A stretch of 64,000 nucleotides of DNA from Alcanivorax sp. (GTDB lineage Bacteria; Pseudomonadota; Gammaproteobacteria; Pseudomonadales; Alcanivoracaceae), in contig NZ_CP080267.1 of assembly GCF_019431375.1 (NCBI RefSeq), positions 992,001 through 1,056,000 on the forward strand. The letters are read 5' to 3'. The position numbers were made by a program, and so were the translations under genes. The notes beneath the pieces are model-generated. The model was given only the letters and a program-made list of their open reading frames with translations, was not told where the DNA came from and ran no database searches. Below, piece by piece: positions 46,499 to 56,499 of the stretch; positions within the stretch are counted from its first letter, which is position 1; each line of letters opens with the position of its first letter.

Positions 46499-47710
46499 TT
46501 ACAGACGCTCAATGATGGTGGCGATACCCATGCCACCGCCCACACACAGGGTGCACAGCGCGTACTTCTTGTCGCGACGTTCGAGTTCATCCAGCGCGGT
46601 TCCCAGGATCATGGCACCGGTGGCACCCAGCGGATGGCCCATGGCGATAGCTCCGCCATTCACGTTGGTCACATCCGGGGTGATATCCATGTCCTTCATG
46701 AAACGCATGGCCACGGCGGCGAACGCTTCGTTGATTTCCCACAGATCGATATCGCTGGTTTTCAGGCCAGCCTTGGCCAGCGCTTTCTTGGCAGCCGGAC
46801 CCGGGCCGGTCAGCATGATGGTCGGATCGGCACCGCTGATGGCGGTGCAGACAATACGACCACGGGCCTTCATGCCGTAGTCCTTGCCGACCTGCTCGTT
46901 ACCCAGTACCACCAGTGACGCGCCATCCACGATGCCGGAGGAGTTGCCGGCGTGGTGGACGTGATCGATCTTTTCCAGCCAGTGGTATTTCTGCAGGGCC
47001 ACGGCATCGAAACCGCCCATTTCGCCCATCATGGCGAATGACGGATTCAGACCCGCCAGGCCATCGGCAGTGGTACCAGCGCGAACGTGCTCGTCACGAT
47101 CCAGGACGGTCAGCCCGTTGAGATCCTTCACCGGTACCACGGAATTGCCGAAGTAACCTTTTTCCCAGGCAGTGGCAGCCCGCGCCTGGGATTCGGCAGC
47201 GAATTCATCCACGTCACGGCGGGAAAAACCTTCGATGGTAGCGATCAGGTCAGCACCGATGCCCTGGGGCACGAAACCGGTCTTGTAGTTGGTGATTGGA
47301 TCCATGGCCCAGGCACCACCGTCGGAACCCATGGGAATGCGGCTCATGGCTTCCACACCACCGGCCAGAATCAGGTCATCCCAGCCAGAGGCCACTTTCT
47401 GGGCACCGGTGTTCACCGCTTCCAGGCCAGAGGCACAGAAACGGTTCAATTGATAACCCGCCACAGTATCCGGCAGGCCCGCAGCCAGCGCTGCCGTCTT
47501 GGCGATACAGGCACCCTGGTCTCCCACCGGGGTAACCACACCCAACAACAGATCATCAATACGGTTGGTGTCCATATTGGGGAAACGGGCTTTCACTTCA
47601 TCGATCAGGCCGACCACCAGATCCAGCGGCTTCACCGTATGCAGTGAGCCATCTTTTTTACCCCGACCACGGGGAGTACGGATGGCATCGTAAATATAGG
47701 CTTCGGTCAT
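46499..47710 (-). CDS. Acetyl-CoA C-acyltransferase (thiolase)
   Basis: This 403-residue enzyme carries the nucleophilic cysteine in [12 protein letters not shown], the histidine in [15 protein letters not shown] and the second cysteine in CVGGGMG. It performs the last step of beta-oxidation, shortening the acyl-CoA by two carbons. AGGAAGG precedes the ATG at 47710. With the downstream alpha subunit it likely forms the multienzyme beta-oxidation complex. Confidence 0.94.
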   Translation of the reverse strand: MTEAYIYDAIRTPRGRGKKDGSLHTVKPLDLVVGLIDEVKARFPNMDTNRIDDLLLGVVTPVGDQGACIAKTAALAAGLPDTVAGYQLNRFCASGLEAVNTGAQKVASGWDDLILAGGVEAMSRIPMGSDGGAWAMDPITNYKTGFVPQGIGADLIATIEGFSRRDVDEFAAESQARAATAWEKGYFGNSVVPVKDLNGLTVLDRDEHVRAGTTADGLAGLNPSFAMMGEMGGFDAVALQKYHWLEKIDHVHHAGNSSGIVDGASLVVLGNEQVGKDYGMKARGRIVCTAISGADPTIMLTGPGPAAKKALAKAGLKTSDIDLWEINEAFAAVAMRFMKDMDITPDVTNVNGGAIAMGHPLGATGAMILGTALDELERRDKKYALCTLCVGGGMGIATIIERL

Positions 47711-47997
47711 GGAACCTTCCTCTTGCCTCAGGCAGATGTCAGCACTGCTGACGGGTTGTGAAGGGCGGCACCTGTCAATGCATGGGTTCAATCATGCCTA
47801 ACAAAGTGACAGGTACCGGCCAAATGTAGACCCGAGAGATTGCCCTACCCGCGCCCGTCACTCAATGACAGGAGTTAACAGCCGGGGTGAGCGGAACGGG
47901 CAGTGGTTAACCGCTTGATATGCAAGGTGTCTTGACGGCCAATGCGAGGGGCTGGAGAGATGATAAGGTCCGGACATTCGTTTCAGGAGAATTCGCT

Positions 47998-48756
47998 ATG
48001 TCCCATAACACCGAGGTGCTGCGCTCCCTGGCCGCCTCCGCCCTGCAGCAGGGTCGAGGCATTGCCAGCAAAGGCCACCGCAGGACGCCCCAGGAACCCC
48101 TTGAGCTGTATGACATGGAAGGCTGCCCGTTTTGCCGTCTGGTTCGCGAGGCACTGACCGATCTGGACCTGGATGTGCTGATTTTCCCCTGCCCCAAGGG
48201 CGGCGAGCGTTTCCGCCCGCTGGTGGAGCGCCTGGGTGGACGTCAGCAGTTCCCCTATCTGATGGACCCGAATACCGGGGCCGCGCTTTACGAATCCGCC
48301 GATATCATCGATTACCTGTACCGTGAATATGGCGGTCGTCCGGCGCCCCGCCGCTGGCTGGTCCGCAGCCTGCGCACGGCGGCGGCCGTGTCCGCGTCCC
48401 TGCCCCGTGCCTCCCGTGGGCTGCGTGCCCTGGACAGCCAGGTGCCGGAACAGGCACTGGAACTCTACTCTTTCGAAGCCAGCCCCTTCGCCCGTCTGGT
48501 TCGCGAGCGCCTCACCGAGCTGCAACTGCCCTACCTGCTTCGCCAATGCGGCCGGGACCAGTGGCAGGATTGGGTGCTGCCGCCGGTACGTCGCCGCCTT
48601 CTCGATAACTACGCGCCCCGCCAACGCAACCGGGTCGCCTTGATGGACCGGGCCGGCCGCATCGCCATTCCCTACCTGGTTGACCCCAATACCGGTGCCG
48701 AACTGTTCGAGTCCGCGGACATTCTGGATTACCTCGACCAGACTTACGGTCGCTAA
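47998..48756 (+). CDS. Tandem glutathione S-transferase N-terminal-domain protein
   Basis: This 252-residue protein has two thioredoxin-like GST-N domains in a row. The first (about 40-115) carries CPFCRLVREAL and ends LMDPNTGAALYESADIIDYL. The second (about 155-250) carries SPFARLVRERL and ends LVDPNTGAELFESADILDYL. The first has a CxxC that the second has lost. No C-terminal GST helical domain follows. CAGGAGA lies before the ATG at 47998. Function unknown; a redox or glutathione-related role is inference. Confidence 0.85.
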   Translation: MSHNTEVLRSLAASALQQGRGIASKGHRRTPQEPLELYDMEGCPFCRLVREALTDLDLDVLIFPCPKGGERFRPLVERLGGRQQFPYLMDPNTGAALYESADIIDYLYREYGGRPAPRRWLVRSLRTAAAVSASLPRASRGLRALDSQVPEQALELYSFEASPFARLVRERLTELQLPYLLRQCGRDQWQDWVLPPVRRRLLDNYAPRQRNRVALMDRAGRIAIPYLVDPNTGAELFESADILDYLDQTYGR

Positions 48757-48865
48757 TGGCAGCCCGGCGCATCAACAAATGGTGCGTCGGGCCCTTCTCC
48801 CTTTCCCGGATTAGTGCTATATAAAGCACTGGATACCCCTTTAATTTTGTAAAGAGAGTAGCACC

Positions 48866-49024
48866 ATGGGTCGTCGACATTTTGATGACTATGAACCGGA
48901 CGATTGGAACGAAGAACATGAGCGCGCCGAGCGTGAACGTCGCAAACGCGATGCCAAGCGACATCGGCACGATTCAGAGGAAAAAAGTGAGCCGCGCGAG
49001 CGTCGCGATTCACGACCTTACTGA
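48866..49024 (+). CDS. Small highly charged protein (52 residues)
   Basis: The predicted protein begins MGRRHFDDYEPDDWNEEH and ends RERRDSRPY. Nearly all of it is Arg, Lys, Asp, Glu or His. An AGAGAG-type ribosome site lies before the ATG, codon use matches the neighbours, and a terminator follows, so translation is plausible. It resembles the small basic/acidic proteins often missed in Pseudomonas-type genomes, but I recognise no family. Confidence 0.6.
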   Translation: MGRRHFDDYEPDDWNEEHERAERERRKRDAKRHRHDSEEKSEPRERRDSRPY

Positions 49025-49068
49025 AACGCGTTTGTTCCCGGGAGGCATTCGCCTCAAGGTCTGAAAAC

Positions 49069-49101
49069 GGGCTTCACGGATGAAGCCCCTCCCCCTCTTT
49101 T
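49069..49101. terminator. Terminator between small ORF and PilZ gene
   Basis: GGGCTTCA-CGGA-TGAAGCCC (49069-49088) is followed by CTCCCCCTCTTTT. On the other strand the same stem is followed by GTTTTC, so it may also end the convergent PilZ transcript. A smaller GAGGC/GCCTC hairpin precedes it at 49042-49055. Confidence 0.75.
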
Positions 49102-49103
49102 GG

Positions 49104-49427
49104 CTAATTATCGCCATAACGACTGGCAAGCGTGGTCAGCGCGGCAGCGGTCATCTCATCTGACTGGAGTTTGAACCCTCCTCGCCAATGCCCATTGGGT
49201 AAGTAATCATGCCAGCGAGGCTCCGCCATCACGGTCAATTCACTGTGCCCCAATAAAGGTAGAGGCAATTGCAGCAGTAGTGGCTGACTCCCCTGAGGAG
49301 GTGCACCACGGCCGGTAAGGCATACACCCTGGTCGGTCAGATTGAGAACATGCCCCACCGGCTTGTGGTCGATGGAAGCCCGCACATTCAATCTCAGTCG
49401 AGGCCTGCGGAAACGTCGTCGCTCCAT
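49104..49427 (-). CDS. PilZ-domain protein
   Basis: This 107-residue protein has an N-terminal arginine patch (ERRRFRRPRLRLN) followed by NLTDQGVCL, an approximate version of the c-di-GMP-binding RxxxR and [DN]xSxxG motifs. The second motif has Thr and Asp-Gln in place of the usual Ser, so c-di-GMP binding is not certain. GAGGT precedes the start. Single gene. Confidence 0.8.
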   Translation of the reverse strand: MERRRFRRPRLRLNVRASIDHKPVGHVLNLTDQGVCLTGRGAPPQGSQPLLLQLPLPLLGHSELTVMAEPRWHDYLPNGHWRGGFKLQSDEMTAAALTTLASRYGDN

Positions 49428-49517
49428 AATTACCTCTCGGGAAGGGTCTCACTGCCAGTTTCTGCCCGCTTTGTGTACCATGCAAGCATGAACTAACGGG
49501 TTTTGTGGAGCAGTTCC

Positions 49518-50111
49518 ATGGCCACCAATGACGATGATCTGTTCCGCCAGGAAATGGCGGATGTGACACCGATCAAACCGGATAACCGCGCAAACTTGCC
49601 CCGGACCAAGCGACCAGACAGCCTTCGTGAACAGCTGCGCCGCGCCGCGGTCATGGACGAGCGCCAGGACCGCAACCCCCTCACCGTCCCGGAACAGGTC
49701 CCCCAGATTGGCCCGACGGATATTGTCGGGATCAAGAAAAACGGTGTTCAGGAAGGCGTATACCGCAAATTACGCCTGGGAAAATACGATGCCCAGGACG
49801 TACTGGATCTGCATCGGGTGCGATTAATGGATGCCCGTGACCGGGTACAGGCGTTTCTGATGAAAGCCCACGAACAGGGCCTGCGCTCCGTCCTGATCAG
49901 CCACGGCAAGGGCGTCCATAGCGAACGTCCGGGCTTCCTGAAGAGCTATGTGATGCACTGGCTGGAAGAAAGCCATCTGGTTCTCGCCTACCATTCCGCC
50001 CCCCAGAACCAGGGCGGCAGCGGCGCCACCTATGTGCTGATACGGAAAAGCAGTCAGTCACGGCAGCGCAATAGGGAATTCTTTATGGAGGCGGGGAAAC
50101 AGCAGAGATAG
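49518..50111 (+). CDS. Smr-domain protein
   Basis: This 197-residue protein has a C-terminal Smr domain (about 95-180) with LDLHRVRLMDARDRV and LISHGKGVHSER, the nuclease-like motifs of the small MutS-related family (YfcN/SmrB type). The N-terminal third is probably disordered. GGAG sits eight bases before the ATG at 49518. The stop TAG overlaps the first base of element C. Confidence 0.9.
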   Translation: MATNDDDLFRQEMADVTPIKPDNRANLPRTKRPDSLREQLRRAAVMDERQDRNPLTVPEQVPQIGPTDIVGIKKNGVQEGVYRKLRLGKYDAQDVLDLHRVRLMDARDRVQAFLMKAHEQGLRSVLISHGKGVHSERPGFLKSYVMHWLEESHLVLAYHSAPQNQGGSGATYVLIRKSSQSRQRNREFFMEAGKQQR

Positions 50112-50268
50112 TGAATAGTTAACAGTGAACAGTTAATAGCGCGCGTGCCAGCGCATCCCTGTCTGAAATGCACGAGGCCGCGCCCATACTCCGGGCGCGG
50201 CCTCGTGCGTCCACAGAACAGATAAACTGCTCCGCGAAACTGTTCACTATTCACTGTTAACTATTAAC
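50111..50268. repeat. Heptamer-bounded palindromic element, copy C (probable bidirectional terminator)
   Basis: Four heptamers lie at 50111-50138 and four inverted ones at 50241-50268. The central hairpin is a perfect 16-base-pair stem GCACGAGGCCGCGCCC/GGGCGCGGCCTCGTGC (50170-50208) with a seven-base loop. It fills the convergent gap between the Smr gene and sthA. Confidence 0.93.
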
Positions 50269-50273
50269 TGCCC

Positions 50274-51671
50274 TCACCGCCTGATCCGGTTAATCCCGTT
50301 GATCGCCGCCACCCGATACGCTTCCGCCATGGTCGGATAGTTGAAGGTAGTATCGATGAAGTACTCCAGGGTGTTCAGCTCGCCGGGTTGGCGCATGATG
50401 GCCTGGCCCACGTGGACGATTTCCATGGCCTGATAACCGAAGCAATGGATGCCCAGCACCGCCAGGGTCTCCCGGTGAAACAGGATTTTCAGCATCCCCA
50501 CCCGCTCACCAGTGATCTGTGCCCGGGCCAGATTGCGGAAGAAGGCCTGTCCGACCTCATAGGGCACCTTGGCTTCGGTGAGCTCCTGCTCGTTGCGCCC
50601 CACGCTGCTAATCCCCGGGATGGTATAAATGCCGGTAGGCACGTCGGTCACCTGCCGGACTTCATCACCGGCAATGGCCGCCGCACAGAAGCGCCCCTGG
50701 TCATAAGAAGCACTGGCCAGGGAGGGCCAACCCACCACATCGCCGACGGCATAAATACCTTCCACACTGGTCTGGTAGCGCTCGTTGACCTGTAACTGCC
50801 CACGGTTGTTGGGTTCCAGCCCGACGGCGTCCAGCCCCATGTCCTGGGTGTTACCGGAACGGCCATTACACCAGAGCAAGGCATCCGCACGCAGTTTCTT
50901 GCCGGACTGTAATTCCAGGGTGACGCCATCGTCATCGGCGACAACCCGTTTATATTCTTCATCCTGGCGAATGGTGCAGCCCTGCTCACGCAGGTGATAG
51001 CTGAGGGCATCGGAAATTTCCGTATCCAGAAAATCCAGCAGATGCTGTCGGGAATTCACCAGATCAACCCGGATACCCAGGCCGGTAAAGATGCAGGCAT
51101 ATTCCGACCCGATCACCCCGGCGCCATAGATAATGATATGGCGCGGGGTATGGTCCATGGTGAGAATGGTGTCGGAGTCGTAGACACGGGGATGCTCGAA
51201 ATTCACATCCTCCGGATGATAGGGTCGTGAGCCAGTGGCAATCACCACGTTACGGGTTTTCAGCAGATGCAGCCGCCCTTCCCGGTCCTCCACCTTCACT
51301 TCATTGTTGCCCAGCAGCTCTCCCCGGCCGCCGAATACCGTCACCCGGTTACGGATATAGAAGTCAGTGCGCACCTGGACCTGGGAATCGATCACCTCAC
51401 GGGTCCGGGCGATCAGATCCTGCCAACGCACTTCACGGGGATTGATGATGCCGCGCAACAGCGGATTGCGTTGGGTGCGGATCACCTGGCGAACCAGGTG
51501 GCGAAGCGCCTTGGAAGGAATGGTTCCCCAGTGAGTACAGTTGCCTCCCAGGGATTTCTGGTCTTCGACAATGGCAACTCGCAGGCCTTTCTTGGTCGCC
51601 TGCATGGCCGCCGCTTCACCCGCCGGCCCACTACCAATCACCACCAGGTCCCAACCCGCACTGATATCCAT
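50274..51671 (-). CDS. sthA: Soluble pyridine nucleotide transhydrogenase
   Basis: This 465-residue flavoprotein equilibrates NADPH and NAD+. The FAD motif [16 protein letters not shown], the altered redox loop [15 protein letters not shown] (one cysteine retained, the usual second missing, as in SthA), the NAD motif [14 protein letters not shown] and [18 protein letters not shown] are present. AAGGAG precedes the start. Single gene; element C is downstream. Confidence 0.95.
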   Translation of the reverse strand: MDISAGWDLVVIGSGPAGEAAAMQATKKGLRVAIVEDQKSLGGNCTHWGTIPSKALRHLVRQVIRTQRNPLLRGIINPREVRWQDLIARTREVIDSQVQVRTDFYIRNRVTVFGGRGELLGNNEVKVEDREGRLHLLKTRNVVIATGSRPYHPEDVNFEHPRVYDSDTILTMDHTPRHIIIYGAGVIGSEYACIFTGLGIRVDLVNSRQHLLDFLDTEISDALSYHLREQGCTIRQDEEYKRVVADDDGVTLELQSGKKLRADALLWCNGRSGNTQDMGLDAVGLEPNNRGQLQVNERYQTSVEGIYAVGDVVGWPSLASASYDQGRFCAAAIAGDEVRQVTDVPTGIYTIPGISSVGRNEQELTEAKVPYEVGQAFFRNLARAQITGERVGMLKILFHRETLAVLGIHCFGYQAMEIVHVGQAIMRQPGELNTLEYFIDTTFNYPTMAEAYRVAAINGINRIRR

Positions 51672-51819
51672 TCACTTCTCCTTTCCGCGATAGCACTATT
51701 ATAGGCATGTCCCCAGGGTGGCACGAGTAAGACCAAAGCACAGGTCTGGCCATATTGGCCGAAGCTGGCATGATGGGGACGATGGAAGAAACGATTCAAT
51801 CAGAAAACAGGAGTCTGGC

Positions 51820-52116
51820 ATGGAAGAGCACAGCGAACACAAGTCCTCCAAGTTGGCCCGTGGCGGCAAGACAACAGGGCGCTGGCTGGTGAACCACCCG
51901 ATCGGGGCCTTGCAGATTCTGGCGGTGCTACTGGTGGTAATTATCGTGCTTCAGAACCTGGAGCCCACCAGCATCGACATCCTGTTCTGGACACTGCTGG
52001 ACATCCCCAAATTGCTGCTTCTGCTGACCAGCATGCTGGCCGGTGGGCTGATCTGGGAACTGCTGCGGCGCAGCCTGCTACGCCGCCGCAAGGCGCCGAC
52101 GGCGCCAGAGCAGTAA
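51820..52116 (+). CDS. LapA-domain (DUF1049) membrane protein
   Basis: This 98-residue protein has two hydrophobic segments (about 30-46 and 58-80) and the LapA-type QNLEPTSIDILFW link between them, with a basic C-terminus. CAGGAG precedes the start at 51820. The 3' end overlaps the convergent CSLREA gene by 39 bases. Confidence 0.85.
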   Translation: MEEHSEHKSSKLARGGKTTGRWLVNHPIGALQILAVLLVVIIVLQNLEPTSIDILFWTLLDIPKLLLLLTSMLAGGLIWELLRRSLLRRRKAPTAPEQ

Positions 52117-55100
52117 TGACAGACCGGAGAACAGGCCAAAGCCCCAGCTGCCCGCGCTGTTGTCTTCCTGTTCTCCCGGGTAGGTAATGGTGAACATCGC
52201 TGCCAAGGAAGTGCTGCCGCACTTATCTTCCACTTCCAGGGTGAAACGGTCTTTGAATGGGCTAAAATTACTATCCGGTATGTAAGTCACGGTTCTGGCA
52301 TCAGAATCGATGATGATACCCTCCCCCTGGACAGCGCCTGTCTCACTGTTTCTTTTAGCGAAACTTGGCTCATTCTTGATCGTGAGCGTAGGCCAATTAA
52401 TTGAACTTTCATCGCCATCCGGATCTTCTGCAACAATCTTGAAGGTCACCGCTTCACCAGGGCGACTGGCACGGGTCTGACCGGTTATTTTCGGCGCCTT
52501 GTTGGTGATCGTCATAGTCACAGAAGCATCCAAGGACTGCTGGGCAGGATCCGCACTATCTTCAAAGTGGTAAAGAAAGAACAACCGCGGCGTCTCTTTC
52601 TCATCATCATTCAGGGCTTCACAAACCGCATCCTTGGTTGAATCATCAGCATCTGGAATAAAGCCCTTGTTTGAGGGTGTGAACAGTACCACACAGTTTT
52701 CCGCCACATCACCGTCATCATAATTATCCGGGTTGCGATCAATGAAACGCTGAGGAAGTGGCTCGCCACATTTTACGTCATAGCCATCAACGGATTCGCT
52801 GTAAAACTCCCAGACAAACTCAATGCTGGTACCATCTGCCTGAGTACCACTACCTTCCAGCACATAGCTACGGCTTGCCGAGTCATAGATGTAGGAGCCC
52901 GTGGCCGGGTTGATCTCTTCCTCTTCGCCGACTATATCGAGCTGAGCAGGGGTGAAAACAAAGCGACTGTCAATCAGCTCGCCATTTTCATTGAGTAACT
53001 GAATCTCGGCCCCGTCGCTGGGCAAATCATTGTCGAAGATATCTACCAATACCCGCCTGTCTGGGGCCCGCTCGTTATTACCTTCATCATCAATAGCTGT
53101 AATCTGCTGGTATTCAAAAGCACCCCGGTCACAGCGGCCACCGGATGTCCGTGCTATACCACGCAGGTCCGTAGCGCGGCAGCGCAAGGGGGCAGCAGTA
53201 CCCGATTGCAGTTCCTCATCATCATTGCCCGCATCAACAATCAATGGGTCTGTCAGATCCTGGGCCGGGAGATAAGGCGGCGTGTAATCCGTCGAGCTTC
53301 CAGCCTCGCCTTTTGTCTCAGCCGACATGCCTGCGGTGCCGCCAGCCATGTCGTCATTGTTCTCATCGGTACCACTCGCTACGCAAGCAGCATCCGAGAA
53401 CAGGTTATAAATGCTATCCAGCAAAACTGCTGTACCGGTTGAGCAACTCGCCCCACTGGCAGCAACAATGCTGTTAGCCAGCGTGATCTCAGCGTCAGAA
53501 TCACCCAATTCGATGCCATTTCCAGGAGCATTGTTAACGAGGCTTAGATTCATGAGGCGGACATCAATGCCCACACCACTTAGATCCAGCGCCGAACCTT
53601 TCGGGGCAGTGTTATCCACGAAAGTACTATTGGAAAAAGCGACAAAATTCCCGGTGGGAATATTGAAATCAAAAACTCCGCCTTCAACATTCGCACTGTT
53701 GTTTTCGAATGTCGTATCCACCGCGGCAAAGCGAACATTTTCACCATTCTGGGCGGTGGTTGACATTACCCCACCGGACTCAACCGCCTCATTTCCCACC
53801 ACATAGGCGCGGTTGAATGACACCTGCTTTTCGTTGCCGGCGTTGGCCCGGACATAGATGACCCCACCAGAGCGATCAGCATGGTTATTACGCAGAATTA
53901 CTCGATCAAAAACTACAGATCCACCGGTGATTACCGCGCCACCAAATCCTTGATCCCCAATAGGTGTCCCCCCCGGTACGGCGGCATTGCCACCCTCCAA
54001 TATGAGGTAGCGAAAAGCCACACTGGGGTGGCCGTTACTTACGGGTGCTCGCACCTCGAACAGCCGATTCTGCCCGTCACCCAGGATACGCGTAACGGTA
54101 TCCTCCTCGTCTGGTTCCGCATCATCTGCATTACGGACGCCCTTACCCACCAGCTCCACAGCGCCACCCTGAATAACCAGCGTGTCCACTAGCTGGATAT
54201 CACCGGCAGGTAACAGAATTCGGTCTTCGCCCTTGGTACCGAACTCGCAGTCCGGGCTGCTGAAGGTGGCGGCGTTAGCCAGTGCTTCACGCAGGGTACA
54301 GAGCCCATCGTTGGTGATGGAGGGATTATGATCGAGCAGTGAAGTCACTTCGATATCGGCTGACAACACCGTACCCGATGCCATCATGGCAAGTGCCGCA
54401 ATTCCCAAACGCCAACGACGTAGTAATCCACCGCCCGCCAAGATCAATAGCGCCAATACCGAAGTGGAGCCACCACTGCTTCCGCCCAGAATGCTCTTGG
54501 GTTCCGTAAGACCGCTGGCTGGCTCAGCCACCATGTTGGCAATTTCACTCTGATCCAGACCGATATCCGTGCCACCGGCAAATGCTTCTTTGGCAACCAC
54601 ATAACGCAGCTGATCCACGCCATGAAAACGGGTAGCCGGTGTATAACGGACACGTGGGTAGCCCTGATCATCAACTTCTACAGACGCCAGGCCCCGTTCG
54701 GGGGCGACAATAATGGTCATGCAACGTTCAACCACTTCCTGTTCCAGACAGACATCATCATTTGCTGCACAGGTACCTTCATCGACGATAATCGGCTCAA
54801 GACGACCACAATCCACCTGAGTATCATTCTTGTCGTTTGCCAGCACATCTCCGAGGACAGTCTGACCGCTGATCAGATCAATCTCGTCCGGTTGCGCCAA
54901 TGCACGCAGGAATTCCACCGCGCCCACATCACACCGCCCACCGGCACCACCACGGGACTGCCCACGCATGTCCTCATCCGCACATTGGTCCACAGTTTCC
55001 GGGTTGCCCCGGTCGAACAGGCTGGGGGTGGCTGCTGGCATTGCCGGGTCCAGCCCTTCAGGTTCCGGGTTGGGAAGGAAACCGGAGAAATCCCCGCCCA

Positions 55101-56499
55101 ATTCCTCGGCAGGGATAGGCTTGCAGGCATCAACACCGGTTCCGTCACAGGCTTCGCGGCTCGCTGTTGTTTCATTCCAGCCGAGCAAAACTTCAGCCGT
55201 GGCACCGTTCGGGGTCAGGGTAACCGGTGTCCCTTCGGTCTGTTCACGCGGTAGGGGGCAAGCAGCATCATCGGTAATGGTGTACAGCAACGTTGCGTCA
55301 GCATCTTCAGCGCCATCCAGCGCGGTACCAGAACAAGCACCGCCGCTGTTACCCACCAGCACGGTATTGAGGATAAAGGCCGTACTGAAAATTTCCGGGG
55401 AAGCCGCCTCCGGATCTGTTGGTGCATCCACCACCGCCTCATCAAGATGCAATGCAAGACCGTCGTTGAAAGCAATAGTCATATTCTGCAACACCAACTG
55501 ATGCTTCGGCGCTACCAGTTGAATCACCCCACCGGAATTATTGAAGATGGTGCCATTGGTCAGGGAAAAACCAATCTGTTTGTCTTCTGCACCATCCAGA
55601 TAAAACAGACCACCATCAGGCTGTGACTCGTTACCCGTTATAGAAAAACGATGCCCGGATATACTTCCATCAAACTCGGGGGAAGTCGCAAGCACGGCAC
55701 CATTACCGTCAGCCCTATTATCTTCAAACAGCGTACTCTCCGGGAAAGAAAAACTGCTTCCCTCCTGTAGGTAAACCGCTCCGCCGTTAACCGCTTCACC
55801 CTGGCGAAGGGTGACATTTTCGCTGAGGCCCACATCCCCTCTGGCCAGAATGAGGCCACCGTTGCGATCTGCCACATCGCCCTCATTATGGGCCGAGCCT
55901 TCCTGCAGTATCAGGTTGCCCAGTGTCAGCGACCCTCTTTGCAACGAAAACAGTCGGCTGCTGCTGCCTGCCGAAATGACAGGTTTTTCCTTGTCTTCAG
56001 GTTCTTCAAAGGCCGCCAGGAACACATTCATTTTGATATTCGGAGCGATAGCGGTGTCATCCTCAGGATCCGCAACAGGAATCATTACTGGATTGTCACC
56101 ATCATCCAGCACGACCTCCTCTTCACCCTCTCCATTTACGATCGTCTTCTCAACAAACCTGATTTTCCTGCCACCGAGAGGAAGCTCCCCTTCCGTCAAC
56201 AGGTAGGTTTTCCCTTCGAGCAGGCGAATAACGTCATTACCGGTGCCGGCTTCACAGGCCCCGACTGTCGTCTGGTAACTGATGGCATAAATGGCTTCAC
56301 GCAGACGGCACTGAGCACCGCTGGTAGCAGAAGTCACCGCGTAGTGGTTTTCTTCAGGGGAAGCGTTTTCAGGTCGAGGGTTGACGGTGACAGCCACATC
56401 ATCCGTGGTCTCAATCTTGTAAACCGTTGCCTGGGAAGAGGCGGCTGCGAAAATAAGGGCGCAGCCAGCAAGGGTCTGCCAAAGCGCGATATGGCGCAT
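52078..56499 (-). CDS. Giant exported CSLREA protein, apparently two anchored proteins fused in frame
   Basis: This 1473-residue protein starts with a signal peptide (about 1-24). A first CSLREA motif is read as QCRLREAIYAI (about 63-73), followed by a right-handed beta-helix-like repeat region to about 660. Near 668-695 it carries SILGGSSGGSTSVLALLILA and GGGLLRRWR, a GlyGly-CTERM-like anchor. This is followed immediately by a second signal-peptide-like stretch (RLGIAALAMMASGTVLSA) and a second CSLREA motif GLCTLREALANA (about 735). A second repeat region and an Ig/cadherin-like portion lead to a final WGFGLFSGLSLLLWRRRR anchor. The arrangement reads as two complete surface proteins in one frame. 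AGGAGC precedes the ATG. Confidence 0.85.
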   Translation of the reverse strand: MRHIALWQTLAGCALIFAAASSQATVYKIETTDDVAVTVNPRPENASPEENHYAVTSATSGAQCRLREAIYAISYQTTVGACEAGTGNDVIRLLEGKTYLLTEGELPLGGRKIRFVEKTIVNGEGEEEVVLDDGDNPVMIPVADPEDDTAIAPNIKMNVFLAAFEEPEDKEKPVISAGSSSRLFSLQRGSLTLGNLILQEGSAHNEGDVADRNGGLILARGDVGLSENVTLRQGEAVNGGAVYLQEGSSFSFPESTLFEDNRADGNGAVLATSPEFDGSISGHRFSITGNESQPDGGLFYLDGAEDKQIGFSLTNGTIFNNSGGVIQLVAPKHQLVLQNMTIAFNDGLALHLDEAVVDAPTDPEAASPEIFSTAFILNTVLVGNSGGACSGTALDGAEDADATLLYTITDDAACPLPREQTEGTPVTLTPNGATAEVLLGWNETTASREACDGTGVDACKPIPAEELGGDFSGFLPNPEPEGLDPAMPAATPSLFDRGNPETVDQCADEDMRGQSRGGAGGRCDVGAVEFLRALAQPDEIDLISGQTVLGDVLANDKNDTQVDCGRLEPIIVDEGTCAANDDVCLEQEVVERCMTIIVAPERGLASVEVDDQGYPRVRYTPATRFHGVDQLRYVVAKEAFAGGTDIGLDQSEIANMVAEPASGLTEPKSILGGSSGGSTSVLALLILAGGGLLRRWRLGIAALAMMASGTVLSADIEVTSLLDHNPSITNDGLCTLREALANAATFSSPDCEFGTKGEDRILLPAGDIQLVDTLVIQGGAVELVGKGVRNADDAEPDEEDTVTRILGDGQNRLFEVRAPVSNGHPSVAFRYLILEGGNAAVPGGTPIGDQGFGGAVITGGSVVFDRVILRNNHADRSGGVIYVRANAGNEKQVSFNRAYVVGNEAVESGGVMSTTAQNGENVRFAAVDTTFENNSANVEGGVFDFNIPTGNFVAFSNSTFVDNTAPKGSALDLSGVGIDVRLMNLSLVNNAPGNGIELGDSDAEITLANSIVAASGASCSTGTAVLLDSIYNLFSDAACVASGTDENNDDMAGGTAGMSAETKGEAGSSTDYTPPYLPAQDLTDPLIVDAGNDDEELQSGTAAPLRCRATDLRGIARTSGGRCDRGAFEYQQITAIDDEGNNERAPDRRVLVDIFDNDLPSDGAEIQLLNENGELIDSRFVFTPAQLDIVGEEEEINPATGSYIYDSASRSYVLEGSGTQADGTSIEFVWEFYSESVDGYDVKCGEPLPQRFIDRNPDNYDDGDVAENCVVLFTPSNKGFIPDADDSTKDAVCEALNDDEKETPRLFFLYHFEDSADPAQQSLDASVTMTITNKAPKITGQTRASRPGEAVTFKIVAEDPDGDESSINWPTLTIKNEPSFAKRNSETGAVQGEGIIIDSDARTVTYIPDSNFSPFKDRFTLEVEDKCGSTSLAAMFTITYPGEQEDNSAGSWGFGLFSGLSLLLWRRRRLAAA

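Noticed and set aside
48753..49013. Minus-strand frame opposite the 52-residue ORF
   Set aside because: No ribosome site, and the plus-strand frame has a better start and terminator.
50054..50254. Minus-strand open frame within element C
   Set aside because: Also a translation of the heptamer arrays; no ribosome site.
31537..50268. CRISPR array as an explanation for the heptamer arrays
   Set aside because: Units are only seven bases with no spacers, in inverted pairs, and no cas genes are present.
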